Below are positions 9,901 to 19,085 of a stretch of 64,000 nt of DNA, piece by piece. Below the pieces are notes generated by a model that worked only from the letters and a program-made list of their open reading frames with translations, was not told the origin of the DNA and ran no database searches. The stretch comes from CABZJG01 sp902512685. GTDB taxonomy: Bacteria; Pseudomonadota; Alphaproteobacteria; Rhodobacterales; Rhodobacteraceae. The stretch lies in NCBI GenBank assembly GCA_051201605.1, contig CP179201.1, positions 682,001 to 746,000 on the forward strand, in the 5' to 3' direction. The stretch's first letter is position 1. Every line of letters starts with the position of its first letter. Both the position numbers and the translations under genes were made by a program.

Positions 9901-11799
9901 ATCATGCGCACGAAGGGCGTTCAAAATTTGCCACACCACCTGATATCGTTCGTTATCGTTCAATGCTTTTTCAGCAGAAACGCCTGGAGCGACGGCAATT
10001 GGAAGAATTACGTAACCTAGTTTTTTTCCCTCTGCTTTACGCATGACACGACCAACAGATTGGACAACGTCAATCTGACTTTTTCGAGGGTGAAGGAACA
10101 TAATCGCGTCGAGGGCAGGGACATCCACACCTTCAGATAGGCAGCGCGCGTTTGTCAAAACACGGCAGATGTTCTCTTCTGTCTCGTCCTTCAACCAACC
10201 TAATTTTTCATTTCGTTGTTCAGCATTGAACGTGCCATCGACGTGAAATAGTTCAACCGCTAGGTCAGTTTTATGTTCTTCAGATACATCTTCATGTGAA
10301 ATATATTCATTAACGACGTCGGAAAATTTAGAAGAAAACATCTGAGATGTTTTGATATTCTGACAAAACGCAAGTGCACGTTTCATTGGCGTTGTGTCAG
10401 TCGGAATGCCTTCCTTGTCGTTTTTCATACCAACTTTAGCGAGTGCTTTGTAACACCCAATCATTTTTGTTGCATCATCAAGATCTAATTCTGCGCCATC
10501 GGTAAAACTGCGCTGAACCCTATCTGATACAAGTTGCTCATCCATCATCAGGACTACGACTTTGTAATCAGTAAGAAGACCGTTTTCTACTGCCCAACCA
10601 AAACCACGATGAAAGAGATTTTTACCAAAAATCGTCTCATCATCCATTGATGCGAGATTAACTTCGCCTTCATCTTCCTTGCGTCGGGCAGTTTCTCCGT
10701 AAATGCGTGGAGTGGCAGTCATATAAAGACGCTTTTTGCCGCGCACGTTCTCATTGCTATGAATTTTTACAAAATTAGATTCATCATCTCCAACTAACGT
10801 TGCACCAGTTGTGCGATGTGCTTCATCACAGATTATAAGATCAAAGTCGCCGAGGTCGTGGTCATGTTGTGATTTAGAGATCACATCGATTGAATGATAC
10901 GTTGAAAAAACCGCCGTCATTTTCGATTTGTCAGCGTTTTTGATCTGTTCAGAAAGTTTCTTTGCATCTGTGGTAGCGGGAAATGCCAAATCATTGAGAT
11001 CTACAACAATCTGATCATCAGATGCTTTCTTTTTTCCCACTTTATCATCTGAACATGCAGAGAACGCAGTAAAGTCTTCCTTTGCATCATTCTTCCACTC
11101 ACGAACTGTCTGAGACATCAATGCGAGAGAAGGAACCATGTAGAGAACAGTTTTACCTGCGCCTGCAAGTTCTTCTGCGATGCGTAAACTCGTGAACGTC
11201 TTCCCCGTTCCACACGCCATGATCATTTTGCCACGATCATCTTCCTCGAGACCTGCACGAATTGTATTGAGTGCTTTGGACTGATGATCCCTTAGTTCTT
11301 TTTGCGAGTGCAGTCGCACGGATCCATCGTGGATATATGTAGACCAATCAATTCGACTTTCTTCGAGTTCAGATAATTGAATGCGAATGTAATCTTGTGT
11401 GAGATTATCAAAGACTGACTGCGCGTTTTTTCCAATTGGTTGTGTCGAAGTGTCTATGAGCATCAAACGATTAAAATCGGATGTTGAGGATGCTGAAATG
11501 AAAGAATCCAAGTCTGACTTTGAAATGGAATGATCTGATTTGTAAAATTTGCACTGAATTGCACAGTAACCGTCCTCATCACGTAATTTTGCAACGAGAT
11601 CTATACCTATATCTTTTATCGAATACCCTTCATGTTCTTTTGCCCAGTCTGAGTAATGCCAGACTTTACTGTACTGCTGCGTCTGAGTGGCGTCGTTTTC
11701 AAGAAATACCTTAGATAAACGCTCAAACGCATTTCCTAATTCGGTATCGTTATTTGCTTTTTCTCGAATGTGCTCGAGCGCTTTATGTAACGAAGACAT
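6943..11799 (-). CDS. Type ISP single-polypeptide restriction-modification enzyme (nuclease-helicase-methylase-TRD)
   Basis: This 1618-aa protein has the domain order of LlaGI/LlaBIII-like Type ISP enzymes. An Mrr-like PD-(D/E)xK nuclease lies at about residues 40-110 (IGIDLVAKL..., AIQCKFY). A superfamily 2 translocase follows, with Walker A MACGTGKT at 194-201 and DEAH at 325-328. The gamma-type adenine methylase has LDPFAGTG at 921-928 and NPPY at 1030-1033. The remaining C-terminal part would be the target recognition domain. One chain therefore recognises, methylates and, on unmodified DNA, translocates and cuts. Length is close to characterised members. No stop or frameshift is visible, so it looks functional. 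Confidence 0.93.
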   Translation of the reverse strand: MSSLHKALEHIREKANNDTELGNAFERLSKVFLENDATQTQQYSKVWHYSDWAKEHEGYSIKDIGIDLVAKLRDEDGYCAIQCKFYKSDHSISKSDLDSFISASSTSDFNRLMLIDTSTQPIGKNAQSVFDNLTQDYIRIQLSELEESRIDWSTYIHDGSVRLHSQKELRDHQSKALNTIRAGLEEDDRGKMIMACGTGKTFTSLRIAEELAGAGKTVLYMVPSLALMSQTVREWKNDAKEDFTAFSACSDDKVGKKKASDDQIVVDLNDLAFPATTDAKKLSEQIKNADKSKMTAVFSTYHSIDVISKSQHDHDLGDFDLIICDEAHRTTGATLVGDDESNFVKIHSNENVRGKKRLYMTATPRIYGETARRKEDEGEVNLASMDDETIFGKNLFHRGFGWAVENGLLTDYKVVVLMMDEQLVSDRVQRSFTDGAELDLDDATKMIGCYKALAKVGMKNDKEGIPTDTTPMKRALAFCQNIKTSQMFSSKFSDVVNEYISHEDVSEEHKTDLAVELFHVDGTFNAEQRNEKLGWLKDETEENICRVLTNARCLSEGVDVPALDAIMFLHPRKSQIDVVQSVGRVMRKAEGKKLGYVILPIAVAPGVSAEKALNDNERYQVVWQILNALRAHDERFDSTINRIGLGEDVSDRIEIIDGTSPSELEATTSVVEDVRPKTKKTDNGDDVSDTNLGEDEDDEGVEKDETEQLSFTLTDLSQAIKAKIVEKCGTRDYWENWASDIAKIAQEHIAEITKLVINSGTPQRQSFVDFVNELRDDLNPDIMESDAIEMLAQHIITRPVFDSLFGNNNFTKFNGISNAMEKVLNQIQPESMSIENKSSTLQKFYKSVQRRADGIVTSNGRQTLILELYDKFFKFAFPELSKKLGIVYTPIPIVDFVINSVEEILQTEFGKSLGHQGVNILDPFAGTGTFISRLMQSGIISEQQLRSKYEHEIHANEIILLAYYISCVNIETVYSELTGETNYRPFNGMVLTDTFQLHEVEKDNIDKLMPENSRRRMGQKKSKINIIIGNPPYSVHARSNYPKLDHDFKRTIIDTSSAKQKSSLLDPFYKSIFWAASHIRKNGIVAFVINNSWIESSIADSYRKFLADNFSKIILVDLKGDVRKARFDRDNDVEGGNIFGNRSQNGIVIAIFVKKYDTSASIDIEHTSIGNNLNTEQKLFHLEQYDSLSKFSDAHQTTKITPNSYGDWLNPRLIVPKNILRLGDKSNPDNGIFLSYTSGIKTNRDEWAINFSEGTLHENMIKMIDTYYRVLQTPSTFEKSLSDDKNIKWDGTLETAFKRKKFSEFNKRQIRQTSLRPFVESNVYFSELYNNSIYLNNSFFPNGSVNNAIGIPGLGSRSSFSCLAVNKVPNYDFFDKSQFFPQFRYLPVGDPEIVDGVYTLNTNLEKKSNINPKALEKFRSEYNDVSLSEDELFYYTYALLNCSQYKVHFETLLGKEMPPVPFAINRDDLRAFCDLGKELLNVHINWKSSDEFSDGELFEKEFNFNETDDITKRVKLIKSGSNCELRYGRTTLVSNIPSKILDTKYNGSSPLEWVLKRTQTRNYKKSRNTDDFLADLGAASGERNKFYVKHLKKIIMVSINTVEIIQKLDTYKLNFTKT

Positions 11800-11986
11800 C
11801 TTAACCTATGTTCTGGCATGAATGAAAAAGATTTGCTGCAATCACAGGTTTGCAGTTTTGATAATAATTCGCAAGTCGTATTGCAGTTTGAGACTCAAGA
11901 TTACTATTTTGTTATACACAATCGAGCGATCGCCAGTGCATTTCCGTGTCGCGTTAAGTTTAGAAGTGGAATTTGTAATTTGTGAA

Positions 11987-12502
11987 ATGAAGGATACTAT
12001 GAGGTCTTTTTCAAAATTCAGGTTCAAATCGGTAGCAATTTCAGAAATTGGATTGCCAAATATCGAGTTTCCCATTCCTACAGAAAAATTACCGTTACTC
12101 GTTTCGGCAGGGGGGAATATTTCTCGCGATTTACTGGTGTATTGGATGATGGATTATTTGTCGTTGAACAACGAAGAGCGCGAATATTATGAAATTCAAC
12201 TTCTGAAGTGTGCTGAAATACATGCTGTATCTAAGGGTCAATCTGAGTATTGGCATTATTGTGAGGGATTTCACAAAGTCGCGCCAGATGATCATGTTGG
12301 TCTGACAAAACGATGGTCAATATTTCTGGGTAATGTCGATCTTAAGCAGCACGTAGTTTCGATACAAAATTGGAATTTTCCAGGTGTGATCTACTCAGCG
12401 TTTCGCAGGGGACAAGAAAATTACGACCTTGCGGTCTCGTGTTTTACTGCGCCAAGTTTAGATGGAATAAGTTTTATAAGAGAATATGGGCCGGACACAT
12501 GA
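11987..12502 (+). CDS. Hypothetical protein beside the Type ISP gene
   Basis: The frame is open from an ATG at 11822, but that start would lie almost on the divergent restriction gene. Starts at 11987 or 11999 are more likely; AAGGA at 11990-11994 precedes the latter. The product (about 170 aa) contains LLVSAGGNISRDLLVYWMMD and aromatic-rich segments such as SEYWHYCEGFHK. It is soluble by appearance, with no signal peptide. I do not recognise the family. A link to the restriction system is suggested only by position. Confidence 0.5.
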   Translation: MKDTMRSFSKFRFKSVAISEIGLPNIEFPIPTEKLPLLVSAGGNISRDLLVYWMMDYLSLNNEEREYYEIQLLKCAEIHAVSKGQSEYWHYCEGFHKVAPDDHVGLTKRWSIFLGNVDLKQHVVSIQNWNFPGVIYSAFRRGQENYDLAVSCFTAPSLDGISFIREYGPDT

Positions 12503-12569
12503 CCGCTCTCCGTAACCATCAACATCAGTCGAAAAAAAACCTTGCATAAACGGGGCCATCCACACATGA

Positions 12570-12949
12570 CAGCACCCTAAAAATAGCATTGCTCATCTTA
12601 CGAACCGATTTGGCCTAATCACAGACTACCTTGCCGAGGCGTTTCACTACCAATTAAAACATAATAATCGCTTCGAAGAAGTTAGTAGTCGTCTAAAACT
12701 AGGCAGCGCCGTTGAGGGCCGGGATGAAAAGGGCATTAAGAAGACGCTCTGCGCAATGCTTAAAATTCTTCATCCTGACATGCCGCCAAGTGACGAAGAA
12801 TTTTTTGAATACGTTGAATATGCTATTGAGTGCCGTAGGCGCATTAAAGAGCAAATGAACAAACGTAAGCCGGACGATGAATTTGCGCTTATCGATCTTT
12901 CATACTTCGACACTACCGGGCGGGAAATAATTGTACATTGCCCAGAGAC
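12570..12949 (+). pseudogene. brxL: Internal fragment of BREX Lon-like protease BrxL
   Basis: The frame is open from 12570 and reads RFGLITDYLAEAFHYQL, then GSAVEGRDEKGIKKTLCAML, KILHPDMPPSDEEFFEYVEY, AIECRRRIKEQMNK and LIDLSYFDTTGREI. This matches the conserved central/C-terminal part of BrxL (in family members a SGLLKLLHPDG-like segment followed by RRRVKEQLK and a FSYID-like strand). Both ends are missing: the 5' side begins after a stop and the 3' side is cut by the IS3-family element at 12950. It is a dead relic of a BREX phage-defence locus. Confidence 0.75.
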
Positions 12950-13010
12950 TGAAGTGGTCCTGCTTTTTAGGACAGTTTTGTGGCTTTACTAAGATGCATC
13001 TGGTTTGTGT

Positions 13011-13865
13011 TCATGCCGCTTTTTGTATCTCCGCTTGGCGGAAGTATGCCGTGTCTGGCGTTTGCTTGTCGAGAGCGGTGTGAGGCCTCTCAGAGTTGTA
13101 GAAGCCAATCCAATCGTCGATGATCTGTTTGGCTTGGAAGCCGTTGGTGATCTCATGCAAATAGACTGCCTCCTGCTTCAGGGATCGCCAGAGCCGCTCG
13201 ATAAAGATGTTGTCCAGATAGCGGCCCCGCCCATCCATAGAGATTTTGATATCGGCCTTCGTCAGTGTCGTGATCCAATCTGCCCCCGTATATTGACTAC
13301 CCTGATCCGTATTCATGATCTCGGGCTTGCCATATTTGGCGATGGCTTCGTCCAATGCTTCAACGCAAAAGCTGGCATCCATCGTATTTGACAACCGCCA
13401 GGACAGCACCTTACGTGTCGCCCAATCCATGATTGCCACCAGATAGAGAAAGCCGTTCTTCACGGGAATGTAGGTAATATCGCTGCACCAGACATGATTG
13501 GGCCGTGTGATCGACAGCTTTCTCAGTAGGTATGGCCAGATCTTGTGCTGTGGGTGCTTCTTGCTTGTGTTTGGCCCTTTATAGATGGCCTGCAACCCCA
13601 TGATGGCCATCAACCGACGGACGCGGTGACGGCCCGCCGCAAACCCTGACTGGGGAAGGTACGCCGCAATCTGGCGGCTGCCGAAGAACGGGTACTTCGT
13701 AAATATCCGGTCAATCTCGTGCATCAGCTCAATCGTGGCCTGATCAAAGTCGACCGGCGTGTAATAGATTGAGGAACGGCTGATCTTGAGCAGCTTGCAC
13801 TGCCGCGTCAAGCTAAGGTCGGTGTTGTCCTTACGGATCATCTCGCGGCGTTCAGACGGGCTCAT
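13011..13865 (-). CDS. IS3-family transposase OrfB
   Basis: The 284-aa protein contains the IS3 HTH_21 region and an rve-type DDE core: WCSDITYIPVKNG (Asp), MNTDQGSQYTG (Asp) and FIERLWRSLKQE (Glu). It ends with the FYNSERPHTALDKQTP block. The ATG overlaps the OrfA stop (ATGA), so production of an OrfAB fusion would need a -1 frameshift upstream. The gene appears intact. Confidence 0.93.
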   Translation of the reverse strand: MSPSERREMIRKDNTDLSLTRQCKLLKISRSSIYYTPVDFDQATIELMHEIDRIFTKYPFFGSRQIAAYLPQSGFAAGRHRVRRLMAIMGLQAIYKGPNTSKKHPQHKIWPYLLRKLSITRPNHVWCSDITYIPVKNGFLYLVAIMDWATRKVLSWRLSNTMDASFCVEALDEAIAKYGKPEIMNTDQGSQYTGADWITTLTKADIKISMDGRGRYLDNIFIERLWRSLKQEAVYLHEITNGFQAKQIIDDWIGFYNSERPHTALDKQTPDTAYFRQAEIQKAA

Positions 13866-14152
13866 CGCTTTAGCCCTTGTGACAAAAAATCATTTTCCAC
13901 CGCCAACTGGCCGATCTTGGCATGAAGCTCTTTGATCTCGTCGTCTTTGTTCTCAGCCTTTTTGACCTTGTCCGAGAAAACGTTCGCCATGCCTTCAATC
14001 GCCTGCCGTTTCCACGTGCTCACCTGTGTAGGGTGCAACTGGCGCTTGGCTGCGATCTCCTGCACCGTCTTATCACCGCGCAGCGCCTCAAGGGCCACGC
14101 TTGCTTTAAACTTGTCTGAAAAGTTCCGTCGCTTCGTCATTCTCGTATCCAT
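13862..14152 (-). CDS. IS3-family transposase OrfA
   Basis: The 96-aa protein has a helix-turn-helix of the transposase_8 type (FSDKFKASVALEALRGDKTV, then QEIAAKRQLHPTQVSTWKRQ) and a C-terminal leucine-zipper-like helix (EIKELHAKIGQLAVENDFL). It directs binding to the IS ends and overlaps OrfB by four bases. Confidence 0.92.
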   Translation of the reverse strand: MDTRMTKRRNFSDKFKASVALEALRGDKTVQEIAAKRQLHPTQVSTWKRQAIEGMANVFSDKVKKAENKDDEIKELHAKIGQLAVENDFLSQGLKR

Positions 14153-14206
14153 TCATTCGTGTTGGATACATCTTAGCATGCTGTCCGAATTTTCTGGACC
14201 ACTTCA

Positions 14207-14409
14207 CTATCGCAGAAGAAGACGCAGATGGTTGGTTGGGGCATCACGGGTTTCCGATAGAGTTTGATGGTGGTAGCTTATTCACATACTTTCTAGGCTA
14301 TTCCGCTGGTCAGGGCGGTGCCACTTTTGAATTTGTGTCTATTTTCAAAACAAGGGAACGCCTAATTGAGTATGTTGGTCAGTTGCCCTTTGTTGCCCTT
14401 GAAGGTTAA
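14207..14409 (+). pseudogene. 3' fragment of an unknown gene, cut by the IS3-family element
   Basis: From the IS edge an open frame runs to a TAA at 14407-14409 and reads GWLGHHGFPIEFDGGSLFTY, then FLGYSAGQGGATFEFVSIF and RLIEYVGQLPFVALEG. The same C-terminus, slightly diverged (AGQSGATFEFVSIF), is present at 38840-38962. The head of the gene is missing in both places. I do not recognise the family. Confidence 0.6.
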
Positions 14410-14555
14410 ATAAAATAAACGCACGCTTTATCCAACTGAACTATGCTGTTCCCAACATTTCTGAGCGGCTTATTTTAGACTTTATTATTGGACCTTAGAG
14501 CGGACCGTCAACAAACGAGGAGTTTATTAGGATAAGAACATTTGAGAATGCAAAT
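14283..14555 (+). repeat. Copy A of a diverged duplicated segment (partner 38836-39185)
   Basis: From CACATACTTTCT at 14283 to about 14480 the sequence matches 38836-39030 with scattered substitutions. After a short deletion, 14496-14555 matches 39122-39182 (AGCGGACCGTCAAC...). This copy has lost the start of the small gene that is intact at 39054-39389, so it is the decayed copy. Confidence 0.8.
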
Positions 14556-14572
14556 TTCGTTATTCTCAACTT

Positions 14573-16057
14573 TTACGCTGCGGAAATTTCTTTCAATTTT
14601 TTATGTATTTCTACCATGGCTAATGTATCGAGTTTGCAATATTCAATCAGGTCTGAATAAACCTTTTCACGCTCGGCTTCGGTTGCTTCTGCAAGAGTAA
14701 CCTCTTTCCATTTGCGTGCTGCCGCACCCCCTTCTTGAATGTCCAGGCCATCATAAGTTAAATGGGGGGTTAAGGCTGGCAGTACCTTTTTTATAGATGA
14801 ACTACCTTTAAATGCTTGATCCCTCACCATTTCCTGAGAAAATGGCTTCATTAGATCTATTATTCTTTCATTAATTGAGTGCAGAAACTCCGCAGAATTG
14901 GGGTAAATTTCTGCCATCTCATTATTGCGTGATTTTTCATAGGGTTCGTACCAAACAAGAATTGAGCCTTTATCACCTAAATTTTCTTGAAGGCTTTTGA
15001 TCAGGCTTGGCATCGGGTTGGAGATGTCTTTATGAAGATACTCACGATGCTCCACTTCTCCGTTGGGCTCTCTCAAAATATGAAGAGAATACTGGAAGGG
15101 AATTTGTTGATAAGGGCGTGTGCCATCCCACGGAGGTAAAAGACTTTGAGAGGCCTCATAGTCGAAGTAATAAACTGGGTAAGAAATTGCAGATAGAAAC
15201 GTGTTTAGCTTATCAAAGTTAAGAGATCTAACTCCTTCAGATTTTGCTCTCATATATTTCTGCGTAGATTGCTTAAGAATTGATACATCTTCTATTTCTT
15301 CAACTGTAGAGACCCCATCTTTAGCTAATTGCGTAGACTTTTCCGCATCCATAAAAGGCAGAAAGTGAATACTATTTTTGGGCAATGGTGGGGAGATTTT
15401 CTGTCTTATACCTAACCATTCACTGTAAGATTTTAGTCTTGCTCTTTCCGGTTTTGGGTTTGGCATTTCACGCGACTTTGCCACGAGGATAGCTTGTTCA
15501 ATTCTCGATTTTGTTACTTTAACTAAATTGTCCACTTCATCGGTTATGTCGGTAAAGCCAACTAATTCATTAGGATTAATATCACCCTTTCGTACATAAC
15601 GACTATTAACGTGGGCAACTTCACATTTTTTGATTGGATACCCGGCTCCTTCAAGAACAATTTTTTGAAACGCTAAATCGAAAGCATGTTCTGGTTTAGC
15701 AGAGCTGCTGCTTTTTATTTCTGTCAGAACGAATGCATCATTTTCTCTTCGTACAATGTCAGAAATACAAGTTATAGATCCAGTTTCATAACGACCTTGT
15801 GAAATAACTTCAGCGCCATGAGCCCAAGCTTTTTGAGTATTTTCGGGCAAGCCAAGATATTCAGAGTAGTTATTGAACCCCAAGCGTATCAAGTTTGGGA
15901 ATAGGGTCTCTGCAAAAGGCTCAAATGCATTGCCTTCATTAAACCTAGCCTGTAAATCGTCATCGATTGGCGGCATCAAGTGCTTTGCGTGTTTTTTGAT
16001 CCAGAGCCAAGCCGGGTGTTTCAAGTAAAGCATATATTCAGATTTAGAAATGAGCAT
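14573..16057 (-). CDS. DUF2779 protein: Cas4-like nuclease plus DnaQ-like exonuclease
   Basis: The 494-aa protein starts with a PD-(D/E)xK Cas4/RecB-like region (about residues 1-200; the E-x-K core is VLTEIKSSSSAK) and ends with the DUF2779 domain (about 285-490). That domain has an RNase H-like exonuclease layout: VYYFDYEAS, IPFQYSLHI and LIEYCKLDTLAMVEIHKK supply the acidic residues. The predicted role is nucleic-acid degradation or end processing. It is divergent, across 207 bp, from the helicase/TPR operon, and may share its promoter region. Length and motifs look complete. Confidence 0.85.
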   Translation of the reverse strand: MLISKSEYMLYLKHPAWLWIKKHAKHLMPPIDDDLQARFNEGNAFEPFAETLFPNLIRLGFNNYSEYLGLPENTQKAWAHGAEVISQGRYETGSITCISDIVRRENDAFVLTEIKSSSSAKPEHAFDLAFQKIVLEGAGYPIKKCEVAHVNSRYVRKGDINPNELVGFTDITDEVDNLVKVTKSRIEQAILVAKSREMPNPKPERARLKSYSEWLGIRQKISPPLPKNSIHFLPFMDAEKSTQLAKDGVSTVEEIEDVSILKQSTQKYMRAKSEGVRSLNFDKLNTFLSAISYPVYYFDYEASQSLLPPWDGTRPYQQIPFQYSLHILREPNGEVEHREYLHKDISNPMPSLIKSLQENLGDKGSILVWYEPYEKSRNNEMAEIYPNSAEFLHSINERIIDLMKPFSQEMVRDQAFKGSSSIKKVLPALTPHLTYDGLDIQEGGAAARKWKEVTLAEATEAEREKVYSDLIEYCKLDTLAMVEIHKKLKEISAA

Positions 16058-16264
16058 GTCCTAAAACTGCCAATTCAATAAATGTTTGTAAAGTTTTGTA
16101 AAACTATGACGATATAATTCTTGGAATGGACTTTGCATTTTATCTTAGATAACATCCAAAATGTCTTTTACTAACAAACTTAATTTGCAAGAGTAACCTT
16201 AATTTTTGAGTGGAGTTATACTTCAGGGAGTAAAGTTACCAACTAATGCTAAAAGAGTAATTCC

Positions 16265-18079
16265 ATGACAACAAACAATTTTCAGCTCTTACAAGCTCGT
16301 TGGCCTCAATTATATGAGTACGCCAAATTTGCAGAAAAATACGTTCATGGTGATCCACACACATCAATCATGAAGTTGAGATGTTTCGCCGAGCAGCTTG
16401 TTGGCATTCTCTTTAGGGAATTAGATCTACCATACGACAGGAATGATAGCTTTTTCGACAAACTAACTTCGAATGTATTCTTAGAGGTAGTGGACGAAAG
16501 CATTCTACAAAAACTACACGCTATTCGTATGCTTGGCAATAAAGCAGCTCACGGCAAAAACGCGAGCCCTAAAGACGCTCTTTCATTACTTTATGATGCA
16601 TATTTAATTGGACAATGGCTTTTCAAAACTTATAGCGGTTCTTTCGATGAGCTTTATCCAGCATTTACAGAGCCTACCCCGCCATCCGGTGATGGTGATA
16701 AAATGCATGATAAAAATGAAAAGTTGGAGAAACAGCTAGAGGCAGTAAAAGCCGAACTGGCTTTGCTACAGGGTTATGAACAAGAAGCTCATAATGAAAA
16801 ATTTAAGCTTCAAAAAACTTTAGATGAAGCGAAGATGAAAAAATTCAAGGATGCTTCATCCAACGCAGCCGCGTCATTCGATCTCAGTTCTGGAGAAGCA
16901 CGTGAACATATAAGCTTAAATGATGCATTTTCACAGTATACGTTAACCGATGATCAAATTGCGCTGGTTGCTAACCTGCGTAATTTCTTAAACAGCAAGA
17001 CTGATAAGGTGTTTTTACTTAAAGGGTATGCTGGAACAGGGAAGACATTTATTACGAAAGGGCTGACCGAATATTTCCGTTCGATTGGTCGAAATTTTGT
17101 TCTTGCTGCGCCAACTGGGAAGGCATCAAAAGTCATTGCGGAAAAAACGAAATGTAAAGCATCTACAATACACAAAGCAATTTATTCGTTTAAGGATATT
17201 GCAGAGTATCGCGATGACGATTTAGAAGGCTCAGAGACTTATAAATACTATGCGCAACTGGCCGTGAATGGCCACTCTGCAGATACCGTTTTTATCGTTG
17301 ATGAAGCCTCCATGGTTTCAGACGTATATCAGGAAGAGGAATTTTTTCGTTTTGGTTCAGGTTACCTGCTCCAAGATTTTCTAGAGTTCGTGAACCTCGA
17401 CCACAATGACCATAACAAGAAAGTGATTTTTATTGGAGATGACGCGCAGCTTCCTCCAGTTGGCATGAAGTTCTCTCCAGCTCTCGACCAAGCTTATCTT
17501 AATGAGAAATATAACAACTCTAGTCTTACATTTGAGCTACGAGAGGTTGTCCGCCAAAAGACTGATAGCGGAGTAATTTCCAATTCCATAAAACTACGTG
17601 AGTCTTTAAAGGGCCGTGTGTTCAATCAACTTACGCTAGATTTCACCTTCCCGGATATAGACGAGGTTTCATACCAAAATCTCATAGATCAATATTTAAC
17701 CAGCTGTCATGGGAAGATAAATGGGGAAGCTATAATACTCGCTCATTCAAATGCGGATGTCGCAGCATATAATCGACGAATACGTGAGCATTTCTTTCCC
17801 AACGAGCCCGAAATTACAGGCGGTGACAAAATCATGGCTGTGAGCAATAATTATGGTTATGGCATCGATATTTTTAATGGCGATTTTGGCTTAGTCCGAA
17901 ATGTATTGGGTAAACCAGAGCAACGAACAAGGACTATACGAAGAAAAAATACTGAAACTGATAAAGTTGAAGAAATTGACGTTCTCCTGACATTCCGGGA
18001 CGTGAATATTGGTTTCAAGGACTTGGACGGAATAGCCCACTTTTTCGAAGCTAAGATTTCTCGAAAACCTACTTTATAG
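16265..18079 (+). pseudogene. DUF4145-SF1 helicase (RecD/UvrD-like), 5' part of a frameshifted gene
   Basis: The first 604 codons hold an N-terminal DUF4145/HEPN-like domain (about residues 5-130, RMLGNKAAHGKNASPKDALS), a coiled coil (about 150-195), and a superfamily 1 helicase core with Walker A GYAGTGKT at 254-261, VFIVDEASMV (motif II) and IFIGDDAQLPPVG (motif III). A TAG at 18077 ends the frame before motifs V-VI. These are encoded immediately downstream in the next frame, so the gene is frameshifted near the CGAAAACC at 18062-18069. The undamaged protein would have had about 940 residues. The break could be a real mutation or a sequencing error. Confidence 0.85.
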
Positions 18080-19085
18080 TGATCATCCCGCACTTTCTTC
18101 AGATGAAAGCAAGGCCCTTTATCTCGATTTTTGCATTCGCAATCCGGAGCTGAAAAGAAAAAGCCTTGAATTCAAGGAAGCTTTACGTGCTGATCCTTAT
18201 TTCAATGCGTTACGGGTAAAATTTGGTTATGCCATTACCTGTCATAAAGCACAGGGGAGTGAGTGGAATAATGTTTTCGTAAAGTGCAAAACGCACCAAA
18301 GCCAGCTTTCTTCAGACTACTTCCGTTGGCTTTATACTGCGATCACTAGGACAACTAAAAATCTTTTTCTCCTAGAGCCCCCCAACTTAAAAATTGGAGC
18401 TGGCATTACGGCTGTTAGATCCCCCAACTCGTTAATAGATTCGGGACTGACATCCAATGAATCCTCAATGGCAGTTCCTCCCAATAACTTACAACATGAG
18501 GCATCAGGTCAGATCGAAGAGCAATTATTAGGCATTCCGCCAAACGCGTATTTTTCGATCGAGTTACTGAGGCGGGTTAGAGAACTTTTAATTAATTCAG
18601 ACGTTCAATTTCAAAGTGTTGAGCCCAAGCAATATCTAGACATTTATTTTTTCAAACGTAAAGACGAGATAGCAAGAGTTGATATTCAATATAATGGCAG
18701 ACAGAAAATAACACGGATAGCTGCACCACAGCAGAATGAACTAAGTCTTGAATTGATGAAACAGCTAGCTCTCCTCAAGGGGCAGTTAATTGTCTTTACA
18801 ACAAGTGGCGACAAAGAAAATCTGGATTTTGGCGAAGAGTTTCTGAACGATTTCCATCAACGGATCTGCCCATTAGTTCGTGAAAAGGGGATCATTATAC
18901 AAAATGTGGAGCAGTTGGATTGGAGCCAGCGCTACACTTTTGATTACTCCGGCGAGCGAGCTGTAGTGGACATTTTCTACAATGGAAACCACCGCTTCAC
19001 GAAGTGTTCTACAGTTAAAAACGCATGCACATCTGATGCATTATCGAACATCATTATGAACATTATAACTAACAAGTTAAGCTAA
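18063..19085 (+). pseudogene. SF1 helicase C-terminal motifs plus unknown C-terminal domain, 3' part of the frameshifted gene
   Basis: In the frame shifted by one base the protein resumes as ENLLYSDHPALSSDESKALY and contains helicase motif V/VI, GYAITCHKAQGSEWNNVFV and YRWLYTAITRTT-like (FRWLYTAITRTTKNLFLLEP). It then runs without a stop through a roughly 200-residue C-terminal domain (from about 18468) with two similar halves: DIYFFKRKDEIARVDIQYNG and TFDYSGERAVVDIFYNGNH. This internal repeat looks like a duplicated beta-rich module. The TAA at 19083-19085 overlaps the ATG of the TPR gene. A start at 18468 is possible if only the tail is translated. Confidence 0.75.

Larger units (their letters stand above)
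12950..14206 (-). mobile_element. Complete IS3-family element (about 1257 bp)
   Basis: TGAAGTGGTCC at 12950-12960 and its complement GGACCACTTCA at 14196-14206 mark terminal inverted repeats (the similarity extends inward through a GGACAG block). Two overlapping transposase frames lie between. The flanking trinucleotides differ (GAC and CTA), so no target duplication is seen, which suggests that DNA next to the element was lost after insertion. The neighbours are a BrxL fragment on one side and another gene fragment on the other. Confidence 0.88.

Noticed and set aside
9611..9943. Serine-rich ORF opposite the Type ISP gene
   Set aside because: It is the antisense shadow of the acidic linker of the restriction enzyme.
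18062..18082. Programmed frameshifting as the explanation for the split helicase
   Set aside because: The A4 run is short and no classical slippery site or stimulatory structure is evident; an indel is simpler.
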